Part shown: piece after piece, positions 25,901-37,156 of the stretch
Numbering within the stretch: position 1 is the stretch's first letter
How the letters are laid out: the number at the start of each line of letters is the position of its first letter
Assembly (NCBI GenBank): GCA_014904985.1
Contig: MU129003.1
Location: 108,122-172,121 of the forward strand
Direction: 5' to 3'
DNA length: 64,000 nucleotides
From: Hydnum rufescens UP504
Taxonomy: Eukaryota; Basidiomycota; Agaricomycetes; Cantharellales; Hydnaceae
Translations under genes and position numbers: made by a program
The notes under the pieces: model-generated
What the model was told of the DNA's origin: nothing
What the model saw: the letters and a program-made list of their open reading frames with translations, nothing else
Database searches by the model: none

Positions 25901-26208
25901 ACCCCCCACCACCCCCAATCTTACGAGGAGATGAAGAGGAGTATGAAGTCGAGCGAATCGAGAATTCCAGGTATTTCCGCCGGAAACTCCAGTACCTAGT
26001 GAAGTGGAAGGGGTACCCGGCTTCCAACAATGAGTGGGTCCCCAAAGCCAACCTGGAAAATGCCCCAGAGGCCATTCAGGAATTCCACCGGACTCATCCA
26101 GAGGCCCCGAGACACATTAATGCTGTGGAGTTCGCATCCATACTGTTCAGGACCACCCAGTTCCTCACAGAATCTCTGACAGACCTCCCGGACTGGTCAA
26201 GGCATTGA
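22924..26208 (+). pseudogene. Ty3/gypsy pol: RT, RNase H, integrase and chromodomain, gag/protease missing
   Basis: A single frame from the edge of element 1 to TGA 26206. Order: linker (KEFHDFQDMFSKDSFDQLP), reverse transcriptase (VQDYQKLNDITVKN, GKLDLRWGFQNIQM, catalytic [10 protein letters not shown]), RNase H (SESGCFQVEADTSRYATGAVL, LTDHQNLQYF), zinc-binding HHCC (HEHHDTPTTGHPG, CDTC), integrase core (SVDMITELP, ISDRGTTFTSKF, DGQTEHVNQEIEQYLR) and a C-terminal chromodomain (YEVERIENSR, YLVKWKGYPASNNEWVP). Ten TGA codons interrupt the frame: 22942, 22945, 23374, 23632, 23782, 23806, 24016, 24019, 24799, 25129. There are no frameshifts and no TAA or TAG. Several fall where arginine is conserved (after the RT in FY..FI; in VN.LSK). 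The chromodomain would direct insertion to marked chromatin. Confidence 0.92.
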
Positions 26209-26298
26209 CGGATTCAAGGAACAACGTATTTACAATGAGGAACAAAAAAAGGAGGAAAAGGAAAAAGGGAGGAGTGGAGGACAGAACAATGACTCGGA

Positions 26299-27223
26299 CT
26301 ACTCATCGCCCTCGCCCTCGTCATCATCGTCTTCATCGTCCATGTCATCGTCCTCGTCATCAACATCACTGTTCCCACCCTCACTGTCTGTTATGTTGAT
26401 GGGCTCCTCGGTACATTGACGCTTGATCCCGTGTCCGGACGACAGACCCCCACTGGAGGCCGGCTTGACTGTTCCAGACCTGATCCCCATCCACTCCAGA
26501 CTTGGGACCGAAGGATGAGAAACCACCTGGCGAGGGACCAGGTGCTGAGCGATGGCCTGGAGAGAGTCTCACATCTCCCCCACCGACAACGCCATCTCCT
26601 CCGTGGCCTGGGCCTGCTTCTCCAACGCCTCGGCCGACCATTTGTGCACAAGCGTGCTTTGTTCCACAGCTACTGCCAGTCGGAGCTGGACGTCCGCTGC
26701 AGGAGCACGAGCATGGCCCTGACCTGTCGATGGCTCGGCTCTGGACGCCCCTTCATCACCCAGCGTGCACTGAACCTTCGCCATGAAGCATGGCCGGCAT
26801 GCCCACATTCCCGGCTTGTCCTGGGGGACACAAGAGATCTGGTGCTGAATGCAGCGGACACACATGGTAGACCTGGAGGACATTGTTACCAAGTAAGCGG
26901 AACTTCACCAAGACACAGACTCACAGCTGGTTTGCAGAGTCCTCCCAGACCCTTCTGGCAGTAGCCTCCATGGTAGCCTTAGCCTCCACAGCAGCCTTGG
27001 CCTCTGCAGCAGCCTTGGCCTCCACAGCTGCCTTATGATGCGCTGCCTCAGCTGCCTTCCACTTCACCTCTTCCTTCTTCCGCTCCTCCTCCGCAAGCCT
27101 GGCCTCCTCCTGTGCCTCCCTCAATGCCTGCGCAGCCTCTTCATGGCAGAGATGAGCTTCTTCGAACAGAGAACGATTATTGCCTGACATGTTACGTGGC
27201 ATGAGAACTCCGGATGCTTCCAC
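26299..27223 (-). pseudogene. Antisense accessory gene in the gypsy 3' region (Cys-cluster protein)
   Basis: Minus-strand gene facing the pol. Exon 1 (M at 27223, or 27190 MSGNNRSLFEEAHLCHEEA) encodes an Ala/Glu/Lys-rich coiled coil ending WEDSANQ. A GTGAGT...CAG intron at about 26880-26932 joins it in phase to MCVRCIQHQISCVPQDKPG and MWACRPCFMAKVQC, a CxxC...CxxC cluster. A second coil (EKQAQATEEMALSVGEM) and an acidic tail with DDEDDDMDDEDDDDEGEGDE follow in another frame. Such antisense genes with a cysteine cluster accompany gypsy elements in mushroom-forming fungi; function unknown. The frame change at about 26530 means another intron or decay. Confidence 0.6.
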
Positions 27224-27274
27224 AGATCGATCCTTCCAGCCCGCTCAGGACAATTGGGCTTAAGAGGGGGGTAA

Positions 27275-27893
27275 TGTCAGAGTTCGTCCGTTTCCTGGTT
27301 AATTCTGGATTTGTTTCCGGATTTGTTTCCAATTTGTTTCCGGTTTGTTTCTGGTTTTGGTTCCGGCCTGTTTCTGATTTGTCCCCATCTCTGTTTCATT
27401 TCCCCTTCATTTCCATGTTTCCTTTACTTCCAGTTCCCACACACTTACCCCTGGCCCTGTCCCTGTCCCCTCCACTTTCCCATCCCCTGCCCACTCCCCC
27501 TCTTGTGCCTGCCCCCCTGTAACCACCTCTCATTAAGCGATCAGCCCCCTGTAGTATAGGACCTATGTATAAGTAGTCCAGGGCAAAATCCAGAGACTCA
27601 GCTTTGGTCTCTCAGGATTTCCACTTCTACTCCAGACTACAGGTTAGCCTCACTGTACCTATTCCCTTAATGTTAATCTCAGGATTTCTGCTTCTACTCC
27701 GGACTACAGTCCGAGCACCTTCCAGCTGACTCTGTGAGCTTAAGGACCACTGTGCTCATTTCCGCCTAGTCCCTTCCAGGCTGCTGGATTGCCTCTCCGT
27801 CCCATCCTCGTTATCTCATTCTTGCCCGGATTCTCCCGGACTTAGCCGGACTTACACCGGACTTAGTTGGAGTTATCTGTGTTTATATTTGTT
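27275..27893 (+). repeat. 3' LTR of the gypsy element
   Basis: A polypurine tract AAGAGGGGGG at 27262-27271 precedes TGTCAGAG at 27275, the standard layout. The LTR has T-rich GGATTTGTTTCC repeats, a TATA-like CTATGTATAAGTAG at about 27565 and two related CAGGATTTC...ACTCC blocks at 27616 and 27681. It ends near 27893, where a minus-strand copia gag starts; the exact end cannot be fixed without the 5' LTR. Confidence 0.7.
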
Positions 27894-28212
27894 TGGTGCT
27901 CTCGTCGCAGCATGGCCCTGACAGTCTCATGATGGGAGCAAAGAGCATCCCACATCTTCCGAGGGTCCCCTTTGTGGGGGATAATGATTCCATGCTGCTC
28001 AGGCTCACAAGCAAGGAGGATGGCACCAGCTGCAGCTTCAAGCTTGTCAAGGTAGTCATCAAGCTCTTTTCCATCCCAAGGGGGGTGTAGGATGGCTGCA
28101 TTTGTCTCCAGGCACCAATAGTCCAGAGGTAGGCCTCCATTGATTCCACCCATTGATGATAGTTGGTATTGTTGAGGGGAGGAAAAGAGAATTTCCGAGA
28201 ATCAGAAGACAT
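27883..28212 (-). pseudogene. Ty1/copia gag N-terminus
   Basis: Minus strand from ATG 28212: MSSDSRKFSFPPLNNTNYHQ, WVESMEAYL, then in a frame one base away DGKELDDYLDKLEAAAGAIL and DPRKMWDALCSHHE, the usual gag_pre-integrase-free N-terminal domain. It is cut at about 27893 by the gypsy LTR and carries one frameshift near 28100. Its LTR (28333-31312) is the same family as the copia LTR at 63500. Confidence 0.75.
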
Positions 28213-28332
28213 TGGGAGGAGGTGGAGGTGTGTGAAGACGAGTGGTTAGAAAGTGAAGTGAACTCGAGAGATGGAGAGAGAGGTAAGTGCTGAAGACAGT
28301 ATTGGTATGGCTAGAGGGATGGGCCCATAACC

Positions 28333-31312
28333 TGAGAAAGGTCTACAGCAGAATCACATGAAGGGTGATATCTGGAGTTCAGAGGAGTCAAACTGAGGGA
28401 CATCCTCCAGAACTCCCTGGTATATATAGGGCATCTGGCCCGAGATCACTGGTGTTGGAGGGATAAATCCCTACACCATAGAATCCTCATCTGAGGCCCA
28501 TTTTCCTTACAAACGAATCAATTATATGTCACTGCACTCATTTAAATTTATCATCATTCATTTATTCAAGAAATCAATTGGATTCCTACCCCTTTCCAAC
28601 TCATAATATCACCACATTCCTTTACCATGTCCACCAGTCAATTTATTGACTATCCATCAGACTTCAACAGTCCTCATCAAAAAGGGGCAGTTTATGCCCT
28701 ACTTCAAGTCCATTTTCTTTGGACAAGGCAATTCAACTTGCCATTCTTCCTCAAGACTGTATGGCTTGTCTGTTCTTTCAAGCCATCCTACTGCCTTAAG
28801 GACAACAAATTGTGATTATGTAATGATGTGGACTGGGCCTAGTTCCGATTCTGGACTCGCGGATCCATCACATGATCCAGATAGGGGCTGCACTACTCTG
28901 AAGGAGTATTTTTCGAATTTCTCCATCATTTTTGATTGGATCAACTTGAAATGACTGCACCCAGAAATATATGAATTATACCTATTGAATGGTACCAAAC
29001 ATAAAATGAACGGATCAAAAATGCGGTCCCTGTAACAATATCTTGCCATGATTCATACTCTGAAGGAGTATTTCTTGATTTTTGAAGCCAATTCTTATCA
29101 GATTCATTCACGAGTACTACACCCTGAATGCTGTTGAAAATATGCATCAAACGGTACCAAGGGAAAAATGAGTGGTGTAAGCAGGATGGTTAACAACCAA
29201 TCCAACTACTGTCCATGATGTTGAGCCGGGGACAAAAGAGGGGATCACAGATCTAATCCAGATGTTCAGGTCTGAGTGGGGGAAGGTCTTTTGAACAGGG
29301 GAAATTGCAGTGAGCCAACAAAGCCCAAGCAATTAAGTGAGAATGTGTCTTTCAGTCAAATTACCACACCCTAAGAATCTCTTCTTGAGACCTTAGTCAA
29401 AGTGTAGTTAGAATTCTCTTTTTGTAGTGAGAAATCACCCAGGGACCAGCAGCTGTTCAAGGAGCTTCAAACTGGAGGGAGGGGGAGAACTACTGAATTT
29501 GTGTGCTAGCTGCACTTAATATACAATCCAGACTTCGACTCAATAGAAAGTGAAAAAGTAGGACTTAAGGGACACACAGAGAAAAAGAAATCAAGTTAAA
29601 ATCTTCAAAACTGATGGAGATATTCCAGTTTCAAGATAAAAGAGGAGATTGACACATTACATGCTATTCCTCCTTCAAATCTGGACAAGTTTCCTTAAGG
29701 AAAAGTGGAATAGGTTGCCCTGAGGGTATTCTCCATCGGACATAAGAGGGCCGGAGGTAATTCGCTATTTTGAATGGTGGAGCAAAGGGGGAGTCATGGG
29801 GAGGGAGTTGTCTTGTGAAAAATGGAGTTCGCATCTGCTCGTTTTTCCCTTGGTACCGTTCGATGCCCATTTTCAACAGATTTCAGGGCGTGGTACTCGC
29901 GAATGAATCCGATAAGAATTGGCTTCGAAAATCAAGAAATACTCCTTCAGAGTATGAATCATGGAAAGATATTGTTACAGGGACCGCATTTTTGATCCGT
30001 TCGTTTCGTGTTTAATACCGTTCGATAGGTACATTTATATCTTTCTGGGCGTGGTCGTTTCAAGTTGATCCGATCAAAACTGATGGAGAAATTAGAAAAA
30101 TACTCCTTCAGAGTAGTGCAGCCCCTATCTGGATCATGTGATGGATCCGCGAGTCCAGAATCGGAACTAGGCCTGGTCCGCATTGTTACATAATCACAAT
30201 CCGTCGCCCTTAAGGCAGTAGGATGGCTTGGAAAGACAGTCAAGCCATACAGTCTTGAGGAAGAATGGCAAGTTGAATTGCCTTGTCCAAAGAAAAAGGA
30301 CTTGAAGTAGGGCATAAACTGCCCCTTTTTGATGAGGACTGTTGAAGTCCAAAGGATAGTCAATAAATTGACTGGTGGACATGGTAAAGGAATGAGGCGA
30401 TATTATGGGTTGGAAAGGGGTGGGAATCCAATTGACTTCTTTAATAAACGAATGGTGATAAATTTAAGTGAGCGCGGTGACGTATAATTGATTCGTTCAT
30501 AGGGAAAATGAGCCTCGTATGAGGATTCTATGATGTAGGGATTTATCCCTCCAACAGCAGATGCGAACTCCATTTTTCACAAGACAACTCCCTCCCCATG
30601 ACTCCCCCTTTGCTCCACCATTCAAAATAGCGAATTACTCCCGGCCCTCTTATGTCCAATGGAGAAGACCCTCAGGGCAACCTATTCCACCTTTACTTAA
30701 GGGAACTTGTCCAGGTTTGAAGGAGGAATAGCATGTAATGTGTCAATCTCCCCTTTTATCTTGAAATTGGAATATCTCCATCAGTTTTGAAGATTTTAAC
30801 TTCATTTCTTTTTCTCTGTGTGTCCCTTAAGTCTGAATTTCTCACCTTCTATTGAGTTGAAGTCTGTATTGTATATTAGGTGCAGCTAACACAAAAATTC
30901 ATTAGTTCTCCCCCTCCCTCCAGTTTGAAGCTTCTTGAACAGCTGCTGGTCCCTGGGTGATTTCTCACTACAAAAAGCGAATTCTAACTACACTTTGACT
31001 AAGGTCACAAGAAGGGATTCTTAGGGTGTGGTAATTTGACTAAAACACACATTCTCACTTAATTGCTTGGGCTTTGCTGGCTCACTGCAATTTCCCCTGT
31101 TCAAAAGACCTTCCCCCACTCGGACCTGAACAACCAGATTAGATCTGTGATCCCCTCTTTTGTCCCCAGCTCAACATCGTGGACAGTGGTTGGATTGGTT
31201 TGATAACCATCCTGCTTACACCAGATGCCATAAATGGTGCTAACCAAATATGGAATAGGGGCAAATAACAAATGTGTCAATCAGGGAAATGGAATATCAA
31301 ATGGAATACCCA
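28333..31312 (-). repeat. Ty1/copia 5' LTR, split by a 2.8 kb insertion
   Basis: On the minus strand the LTR begins TGTTGAGATG at 31312 and ends near 28333, with two pieces (31312-31222 and 28449-28333) that align with the intact LTR at 63500-63787. The break falls at GAGATCAC/CAGATGCC. The downstream GGTTATGGGCCC (28332-28321) sits where a primer-binding site is expected. Confidence 0.8.
28450..31221. mobile_element. Alternating inverted-repeat element inserted in a copia LTR
   Basis: Four blocks in the order V, U-reverse, V-reverse, U: V 28450-29162, U-reverse 29163-29838, V-reverse 29839-30555, U 30556-31221. V and V-reverse are inverted copies (both hold GGAGGGATAAATCCC and ATACTCCTTCAGAGTA); U-reverse and U are inverted copies (CTTACACC and GCAGATGCGAACTCC at their ends). 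CAC occurs on both sides (28447-28449 and 31219-31221), a possible target duplication. No protein of known type is encoded. The second half keeps more CpG than the first. Confidence 0.75.
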
Positions 31313-31945
31313 TCACATCTCAACAATTAGACACCTATTAGTGCTGCCACTTGGGGCCTTGGGCTCAAAATGTTGGATTTAGACACCAGTAGACACACAG
31401 TACAGATTATAGACACCTCTAAGGCTCCAGAAAATATCTTATTAGACATGCCTAAATTAGACCTGTAACACTCTCCAGCCAGTGAACAAACCCCCCCAGG
31501 CAGCACCTGCAGTGGGCTATTTTAGACATGTCTATATAGTGAACTTAGAAAAAAATTCCCTAAAAATACTCCTCAGGTATGTCTTAGACATGCCTATACT
31601 GAGAACACCTCTTAGGTGGCTTCCAGATGCAAACTCAAACCACCTAAGAGGTACTGTTTTGAGGGTGCATTAGGTGGTCACTAGGTCCTGGAGTACATGG
31701 TTTTGTTGCTCCAGCTGCTTGTACCATTGTTGTTGTGCCTCCATCATCTGATGAAGGCCATCTCCAGCATCTCCAAAAATACTGAAGGCTTCAGCAGGGA
31801 TCTCATTGTCCATGAGGAATGGAGGTGTAGAGGATGAAATAGATGTTTGTGGGGTTGAGGAGGGGAGTTTTGATCTTCTGTCAGGGAAACACCACCATCA
31901 AGGCCATAAACAGAAAGAGAGAGAGAGGTGAATTAACCACACATG

Positions 31946-32079
31946 CCTATCACAGTGGAAATACTAAGCATACAGCAAACAGCTATGCACAAGACTTGCA
32001 CCTATCACAGTGGAAATCCTAAGCATACAGCAAACAGCTATGCACAAGACTTGCACCTATCACAGTGGAAATCCTAAGA
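31946..32079. repeat. 55-bp tandem repeat
   Basis: CCTATCACAGTGGAAAT starts at 31946, 32001 and 32056: two full units and part of a third, nearly identical. Confidence 0.9.
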
Positions 32080-32989
32080 GATCAAAACTGAGGATCATCC
32101 AACTGCAAAGGGCTATAAATACTATTCCTTCTACACAGCCACCAGCCTTCCAGAGCCTTCTGCCAACTTCCATATCCTTCCAGGTCCTTCTAAAGCACAG
32201 CCTCCACAGCCTTCCTGACTAACCCTTACTAAGCTTACCCAGCCACTTACCAACCATGATCCATCCACTGACTAACCCTTCCTCATCCTGCATGTATCCT
32301 TCCACATGTCCCATGCCCAACTTCCAGGTATGCCATACTCATTGTCAATATCTCCAAGGTAGCCCATGTGTGGGTATGCCAAAGGTGTCAAAGGACTGTG
32401 GTGATGGCAAGGGGTTGGGGATTGGAATGGGTAATGATGATGGCAGAGGCAGAGGGGGAGTAGGCAGAGGAGGAGGGGGAGTCTGGATTGGTAGCTGTAG
32501 GGACTCATGTGGGGGGTGAGGCAACAAGGGGTGCTGACATAGCCACAGGTGCTGCCAATGATCAATTACCCAACCCACAGCCTGCTGACCTAGGCCTGAT
32601 AACATGAAGGCAATGATGATAATCAAAATACTGATGATCACAGCAAAGATGATGAGAACCCCATGACTGAGCTGGGGGAAAGAGGAGGTGAGAATGTACC
32701 AGGATACAGGTGCCATGTGTTAAGATTGATGTAGGATGAAAGTTTGCTGGCTAGCTCCAGGGGTGAAAGCAGATGTCAGTTCACTCAGGCTGGTCAGCCA
32801 ATTATCCATGTCTAATTAGATATCATTAGCCTTGCATTTATCTAGTCTAATAAGATACATTTCCATGGGGGCCCCTAGGGACCCCTCATGTATGATTATT
32901 ATCTGTGCTCATATGCTGAGGGGCCCCAGGGGCCCCACAGCCATGTTTAAGGCCTAGAGGTGGCCTTGGACCCTACTCCGAAGGGGCCC

Positions 32990-33086
32990 CTGCATGTGCA
33001 GCAGGGGCCCCTGTGTGCATGGCAGGGGCCCCTGTGTGCATGGCAGGGGCCCCTGTGTGTACAGCAGGGGCCCTGTGCATATGGCC
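32990..33086. repeat. 23-bp tandem repeat rich in GGGGCCCC
   Basis: Four copies of a GCAGGGGCCCCTGTGTG-type unit. Each holds a self-complementary AGGGGCCCCT. Related GGGGCCCC words occur at 32870-32940 and again at 55115-55175. Confidence 0.85.
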
Positions 33087-33197
33087 CGAGTCTCTAAGAG
33101 TAGAGTCCCCTTACTTCTTAGAGTTCAATATAGGGACGGACAAACTAGATATTGATATAGTACTACACATAGTAAAAAGATATCTAGAGTCAAGGAA

Positions 33198-35272
33198 TCA
33201 CTCATCCTCACTGTCAGTGCCATTAGACTGACTACCTTCATCACTTGAGAGTCCCTGCTGATGGGTATAGTCAGCAGCAGCAAGGATTGCACTATCAGCA
33301 AGCACAAGTGGAGGTTCAAGTTCAAAATCCTCCTCATCATCCGAGCTGTCCACTTCAAAAACCAGGGAGACACCACCTGATTGTGAATTTGTGTGCCTTT
33401 GGGAACCCCTCAACTCGCCAGGCAGAGCCACATTCAAAGCATCAATAGCCTGACCCCACCTCTTCCCCAAATCACAGAGGGTTTGAATGTGTTCTTGAAG
33501 GAAAAACTTAAGATCATCATCTGGAATAATTTATACACAATTAGGGCCTCAGAAAGCTGGGAGGAAAACCATACAAACACACCTTGACATGCATTTGAAG
33601 CTGCCATCAATGCAGCAGATTCGTCTTCAAACCATTGCTGCAGTGAGTAGCTTTCTTGGTTGCATAGATAAAGCTTGTTGTGACAATTTACCACCTCTTG
33701 CATGAGCCGGATGCCATTTCAGACATCATCATCCCCAAGCCAAGGGGGAACAGTTCCATCAAACTCATCATCAGCAAGTCCAATATCCTGCCAGATATCA
33801 TTGTTGACATCAAGGCCAAAAAGACCCTTCATATCAATAGGTGGAGGTATTATTGCATTCTTTGAGATCCTGCCCTGACCACGAAGCTTCATCATATTAA
33901 GTTGCCATTTGTTATAGTCTGCAACAAGACTCGTGACGGAGTGATAGCGTCTCTTCAATGCTTTTGTTGTATGCTCCATAGTGTTATGGTCTAGGAGTAT
34001 GAAGCAAGGTTGCTCATGAGTTTCGGAAAGCCTTCACTCGAAAGGAAATGATGTACCTACTGCTGTAAGCTCCTGTGAGATTATGAGTCTCGAAGTTCTT
34101 CTCACACACTTTCACAATAATATGGGCTTTAAGAGCCCACATATTAAGCTGGTGTTCAAACCAAGCATGGCCCCTCATCTTCTTGAGCTTCTTGTACGAT
34201 ATTGGATCACCAAGTTGAAGGACAGCCATCAAGTCATTATCTTGCTTTGATAGACACGAGACAATCTTCTCTTGTTCAGCAATTGAAGTCGTGATCTCTG
34301 CAACTTCATTCTGGCTTGCAATGCTGTCTGAGAGAGGCACCGGCATAAGTTGTTTCTGGAGGACCTCGATGAGATCTTGAGCAGCATTCAGACACTGACA
34401 GACAGCAAGGATCTTCTCCACAGCATGAAAACTTTTCTTCTTAGACTGTTGCTCTAAAGGCCGGCTTTGATAGGCTCACTGTGCTTCAAATTGAGCTTGC
34501 AAGTACTCGTTGGTGTATTGGATCTTGTCCCTCTTTGCTTCAGCAAGTGCAAGTCAGGCTTTTGTTGCCCTCATGTGCTTTTCCAGCCAAACACCAGCCT
34601 GGCATAACTTCAGACAGTCCTGATGTTCAATCTGGAGGTCCAGGAGGAACAATTGACAATGGAAGCCAGTGACACAGAGATTTGGGATAAGGCTTCGAAG
34701 ATCACTCCAAAGACGTTCACAGCCCTCTCCATCAGTGAGACCCCACATGTTGCCTTTCTGGGGATGACACCACAACTGACAGACCCACTGATGGCTGTAT
34801 GCATGGAAGACACTGATTCCAAATACAATCCATGGCATCCATTGTGGCAAGAGGTTCCACTTCAGGGTGCTTCAGTGAATTTGACAGCTGACATCATAGA
34901 GAATGCCAACTTGCCAGTGTACAGGCAACTGTGCCATGACAAAATCAATTATTGCCAGTGCATAGAACTGTTGCTCCCCAGGCATCCACATATTGCTCCA
35001 GACAATGACTCGATCACAGCAACAAACACCTGCCATCATGCCAGTGTCTGAGAAGTGCTGTCCGGGGGTCTTCACTCTCTCCCCATCAGCAGCAATAAAA
35101 GACTTGCCACAGTTGTCAAGGTACGAGTTCGGCATGCACAGCCCTGGCTCAACACAATTGCCCTCACCATTGGCAACATCAACCGTGTACTCCCCCTGCT
35201 TAGACGCGTGTTTAGTACAACGTTCATGCCCCTTAACAGGCTGGGCTGCCTCAACCCTTGCTTTCCACAGGC
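33198..35272 (-). pseudogene. KDZ-family transposase, C-terminal part
   Basis: Kyakuja-Dileera-Zisupton transposase read on the minus strand. From 35272: ECGNCVEPG-type text, MPNSYLDNCGKSFIAADGER, GVCCCDRVIVWSNMWMPGEQ, YALAIIDFV, GILYDVSCQIH, FGISVFHAYSHQWVCQLWC, LTDGEGCERLWSDLRSLIP, then a long coil, NNDIWQDIGLADDEFDG, and the acidic tail ending TDSEDE at 33198. Introns in phase: about 34063-33997 (GTAGGT...CTAG) and about 33584-33525 (GTGTGT...CCAG). TGA interrupts at 34872, 34554, 34476 and 33719, each where arginine fits the family (CQIH.STLKW, DV.NGIRLM). The N-terminal part lies beyond element 2, at 40752-42358. Confidence 0.85.
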
Positions 35273-35500
35273 TGGTCAGTCAAATTGGGGACCTAATTAG
35301 GTACCATTTTCGGGGCAGAAAATGGTACCTAATAGGTCCCCAGACAGTATGGCCGAAATTCGGCCAAAATACGGCCATTCCGATTCATTTCAGCCAATCC
35401 ATGGCTGTGCTAGATTATTTATTTATTTATTATTATTATTATCATTATTATTATTATTACTACTATAATTATATACATATTATGCTATATATATATTATC
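35273..35500. repeat. Left terminal block of element 2
   Basis: TGGTCAGTCA, a palindrome of about 56 bp (35289-35341) around two GGTACC sites, GGCCGAAATTCGGCC-type words, CCATGGCTGTGC and a TTA/TAT microsatellite (35413-35500). Aligns in inverse with 22676-22923 and 40560-40751. Confidence 0.88.
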
Positions 35501-35737
35501 CCCCCCCTGAGGTCTGCCACCACAGGGGGGGCATGGTTCCTGCCAGTCACGCACCTGCATATACCCACCACACCCGCCGCAGTGGGTGGGGTTCATTTGC
35601 CCCGGTCGGGGCCAGTTCCATTTGGGCACTCCCTCGAGGGAGCGGGTTTTCGTTCGCGGGGGCTCATTCGCGGTTTTTGTTCCCAGCATGTCATTTGGCG
35701 GGTTCAGAGGGGGTTCATGCGGATTCTGGTCAAGGAT

Positions 35738-37094
35738 CTATAGAAATAAGGAATTCAATGTTAGTACAACATTAATGCAACACAAAAAGAGCAGCTTATG
35801 CTGCTCTTTTTGTGCCACAAGACTAAGAAATAAAAAAAAAACATAACACATACCTTGTACCCCACACCCGCAGGTGTAGGGTACTGGGGCCGTGCACGCC
35901 AGCTCGTCCATACGCCGGCTTGTATGCACAGCGGTTCGTATGGGTCCCCCGTCATTCGGGGGTCGATAGGCGGGGTTACGGGGGGTTCTTTATCGGTATT
36001 CATTCATGAGGGCAGTTGAAACCTACAAAATATTATTTTTAAATTAGTTAGGAAATAAGGGCCATGCAAAAAGAGCAGCTTTCGCTGCTCTTTTTGTGTG
36101 GCTGTAGCTAGTAAGGGGGCGGGGACTTACCTTATATAGAACCACACACCCGCCATGGCGGGTGTGTGATTCCGGGCCCTTATTTGGCGCGGTGCCGTAT
36201 GTTGCGTTGTTGGCGCATTGCCGTGTTGTGTTGCCGTGTCATGTTGCCATGTACTGTGTTGTTCGTCGTTTCGCGGGTTATTGTCATGCGTTGGGTGGGC
36301 CCCAATCTAGAATAAAGCATGTCAGTAAAAAAAAATTCTAAAGCAGCGCAAAAAGAGCAGCTTACGCTGCTCTTTTTGTGCCACAAGCATAAAGAATAAA
36401 AAATAAAAACATTAACCTTACCTTGTAGTACCCCACACCCGCTGCTGCGGGTGTGGGGTACTGGGGCCGTACTCCGGCTCATGGGTGCGGCAGTTCATAC
36501 GGGGCCTGTCATTTGGGTGTCGATGGGCAGGGTTACGGGGGTTCTCGCATGGGTATTCGTTCGTGCGGGAAGCAATGACCTAGAATATAAGATTGTATGT
36601 TAGTTAAGAGTTAAAGACCATGCAAAAAGAGCAGCTTTCGCTGCTCTTTTTGCATGCCTGTAGTTACTGGGGGGGGGGCTCACATTATATAGTACCACAC
36701 ACCTGCCGTGGCGGGTGTGTGGTTCCTGGGGGCCTCATTTGGCGCGGTCGCATCCTTGTTTGGCACATTGCCATAGGTCGCGTTGCCATGTGTCGCATTA
36801 CTGTATATTGCGTCTTCGTTTGGCGCGTTGCTGTGTCGCGCTGTTGTGTGTCGCGTTTCTGTATCACATTGCCAGATGTCGCATTGCTGCGTCACGTTTC
36901 CGTACATCGCATGGCTGTTTGGGCTCTCATCGTGTGTTGGACGAGGCCTCAATCTAAAATAAATAAAGAGACATTAGTAAAATGTTCCAAAGCAGTGCAA
37001 AAAGAGCACTTTCGCTGCTCTTTTTGCGCCGTTGTATCTACTAGAACAAACACTCACCTTGTGACCACACACCCACAGCAGCGGGTGCGTGGTC
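35738..37094 (-). repeat. Left arm array of element 2: five hairpin-flanked introns
   Basis: Minus-strand introns: 36954-37057, 36580-36683, 36307-36421, 36023-36130, 35738-35853 (104-116 nt). Donors are GTGAGT, GTGAGC, GTAAGG, GTAAGT, GTATGT; acceptors all end TAG. Intronic hairpins lie at about 36995-37032, 36618-36655, 36345-36385, 36061-36100 and 35780-35816; exonic hairpins at about 37063-37094, 36692-36722, 36428-36462, 36141-36170 and 35863-35884. In the transcribed sense the intronic loops include GAAA twice and GTAA. The exonic hairpin nearest the terminus is shortened. Confidence 0.85.
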
Positions 37095-37156
37095 ATGCAG
37101 TTGCCTTTTCGGGCAGTTGCTTGTTGTGGTTGCAGAGATAGGAAGCAAGATGCAGA

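Larger units (their letters stand above)
31313..33197. other. Non-coding stretch 3' of the KDZ gene with local repeats
   Basis: No gene recognised. 31320-31680 repeats TTAGACATG/CATGTCTA and TTAGACACC words. 32200-32330 is rich in CTTCC-type words. A minus-strand open frame at 32345-32716 would give one membrane-like segment plus a proline-rich tail, but nothing supports it as a gene. Confidence 0.5.

Noticed and set aside
18560..28453. One copia element in minus orientation spanning both the tail at 18.6 kb and the gag at 28.2 kb, with everything between nested inside
   Set aside because: The two ends have different LTR sequences, so they belong to different copia families.
32345..32716. 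Minus-strand frame with a membrane-like segment and proline-rich tail
   Set aside because: No conserved neighbour, no splice-consistent extension and a low-complexity tail; composition of a CCTCC-rich tract explains it.
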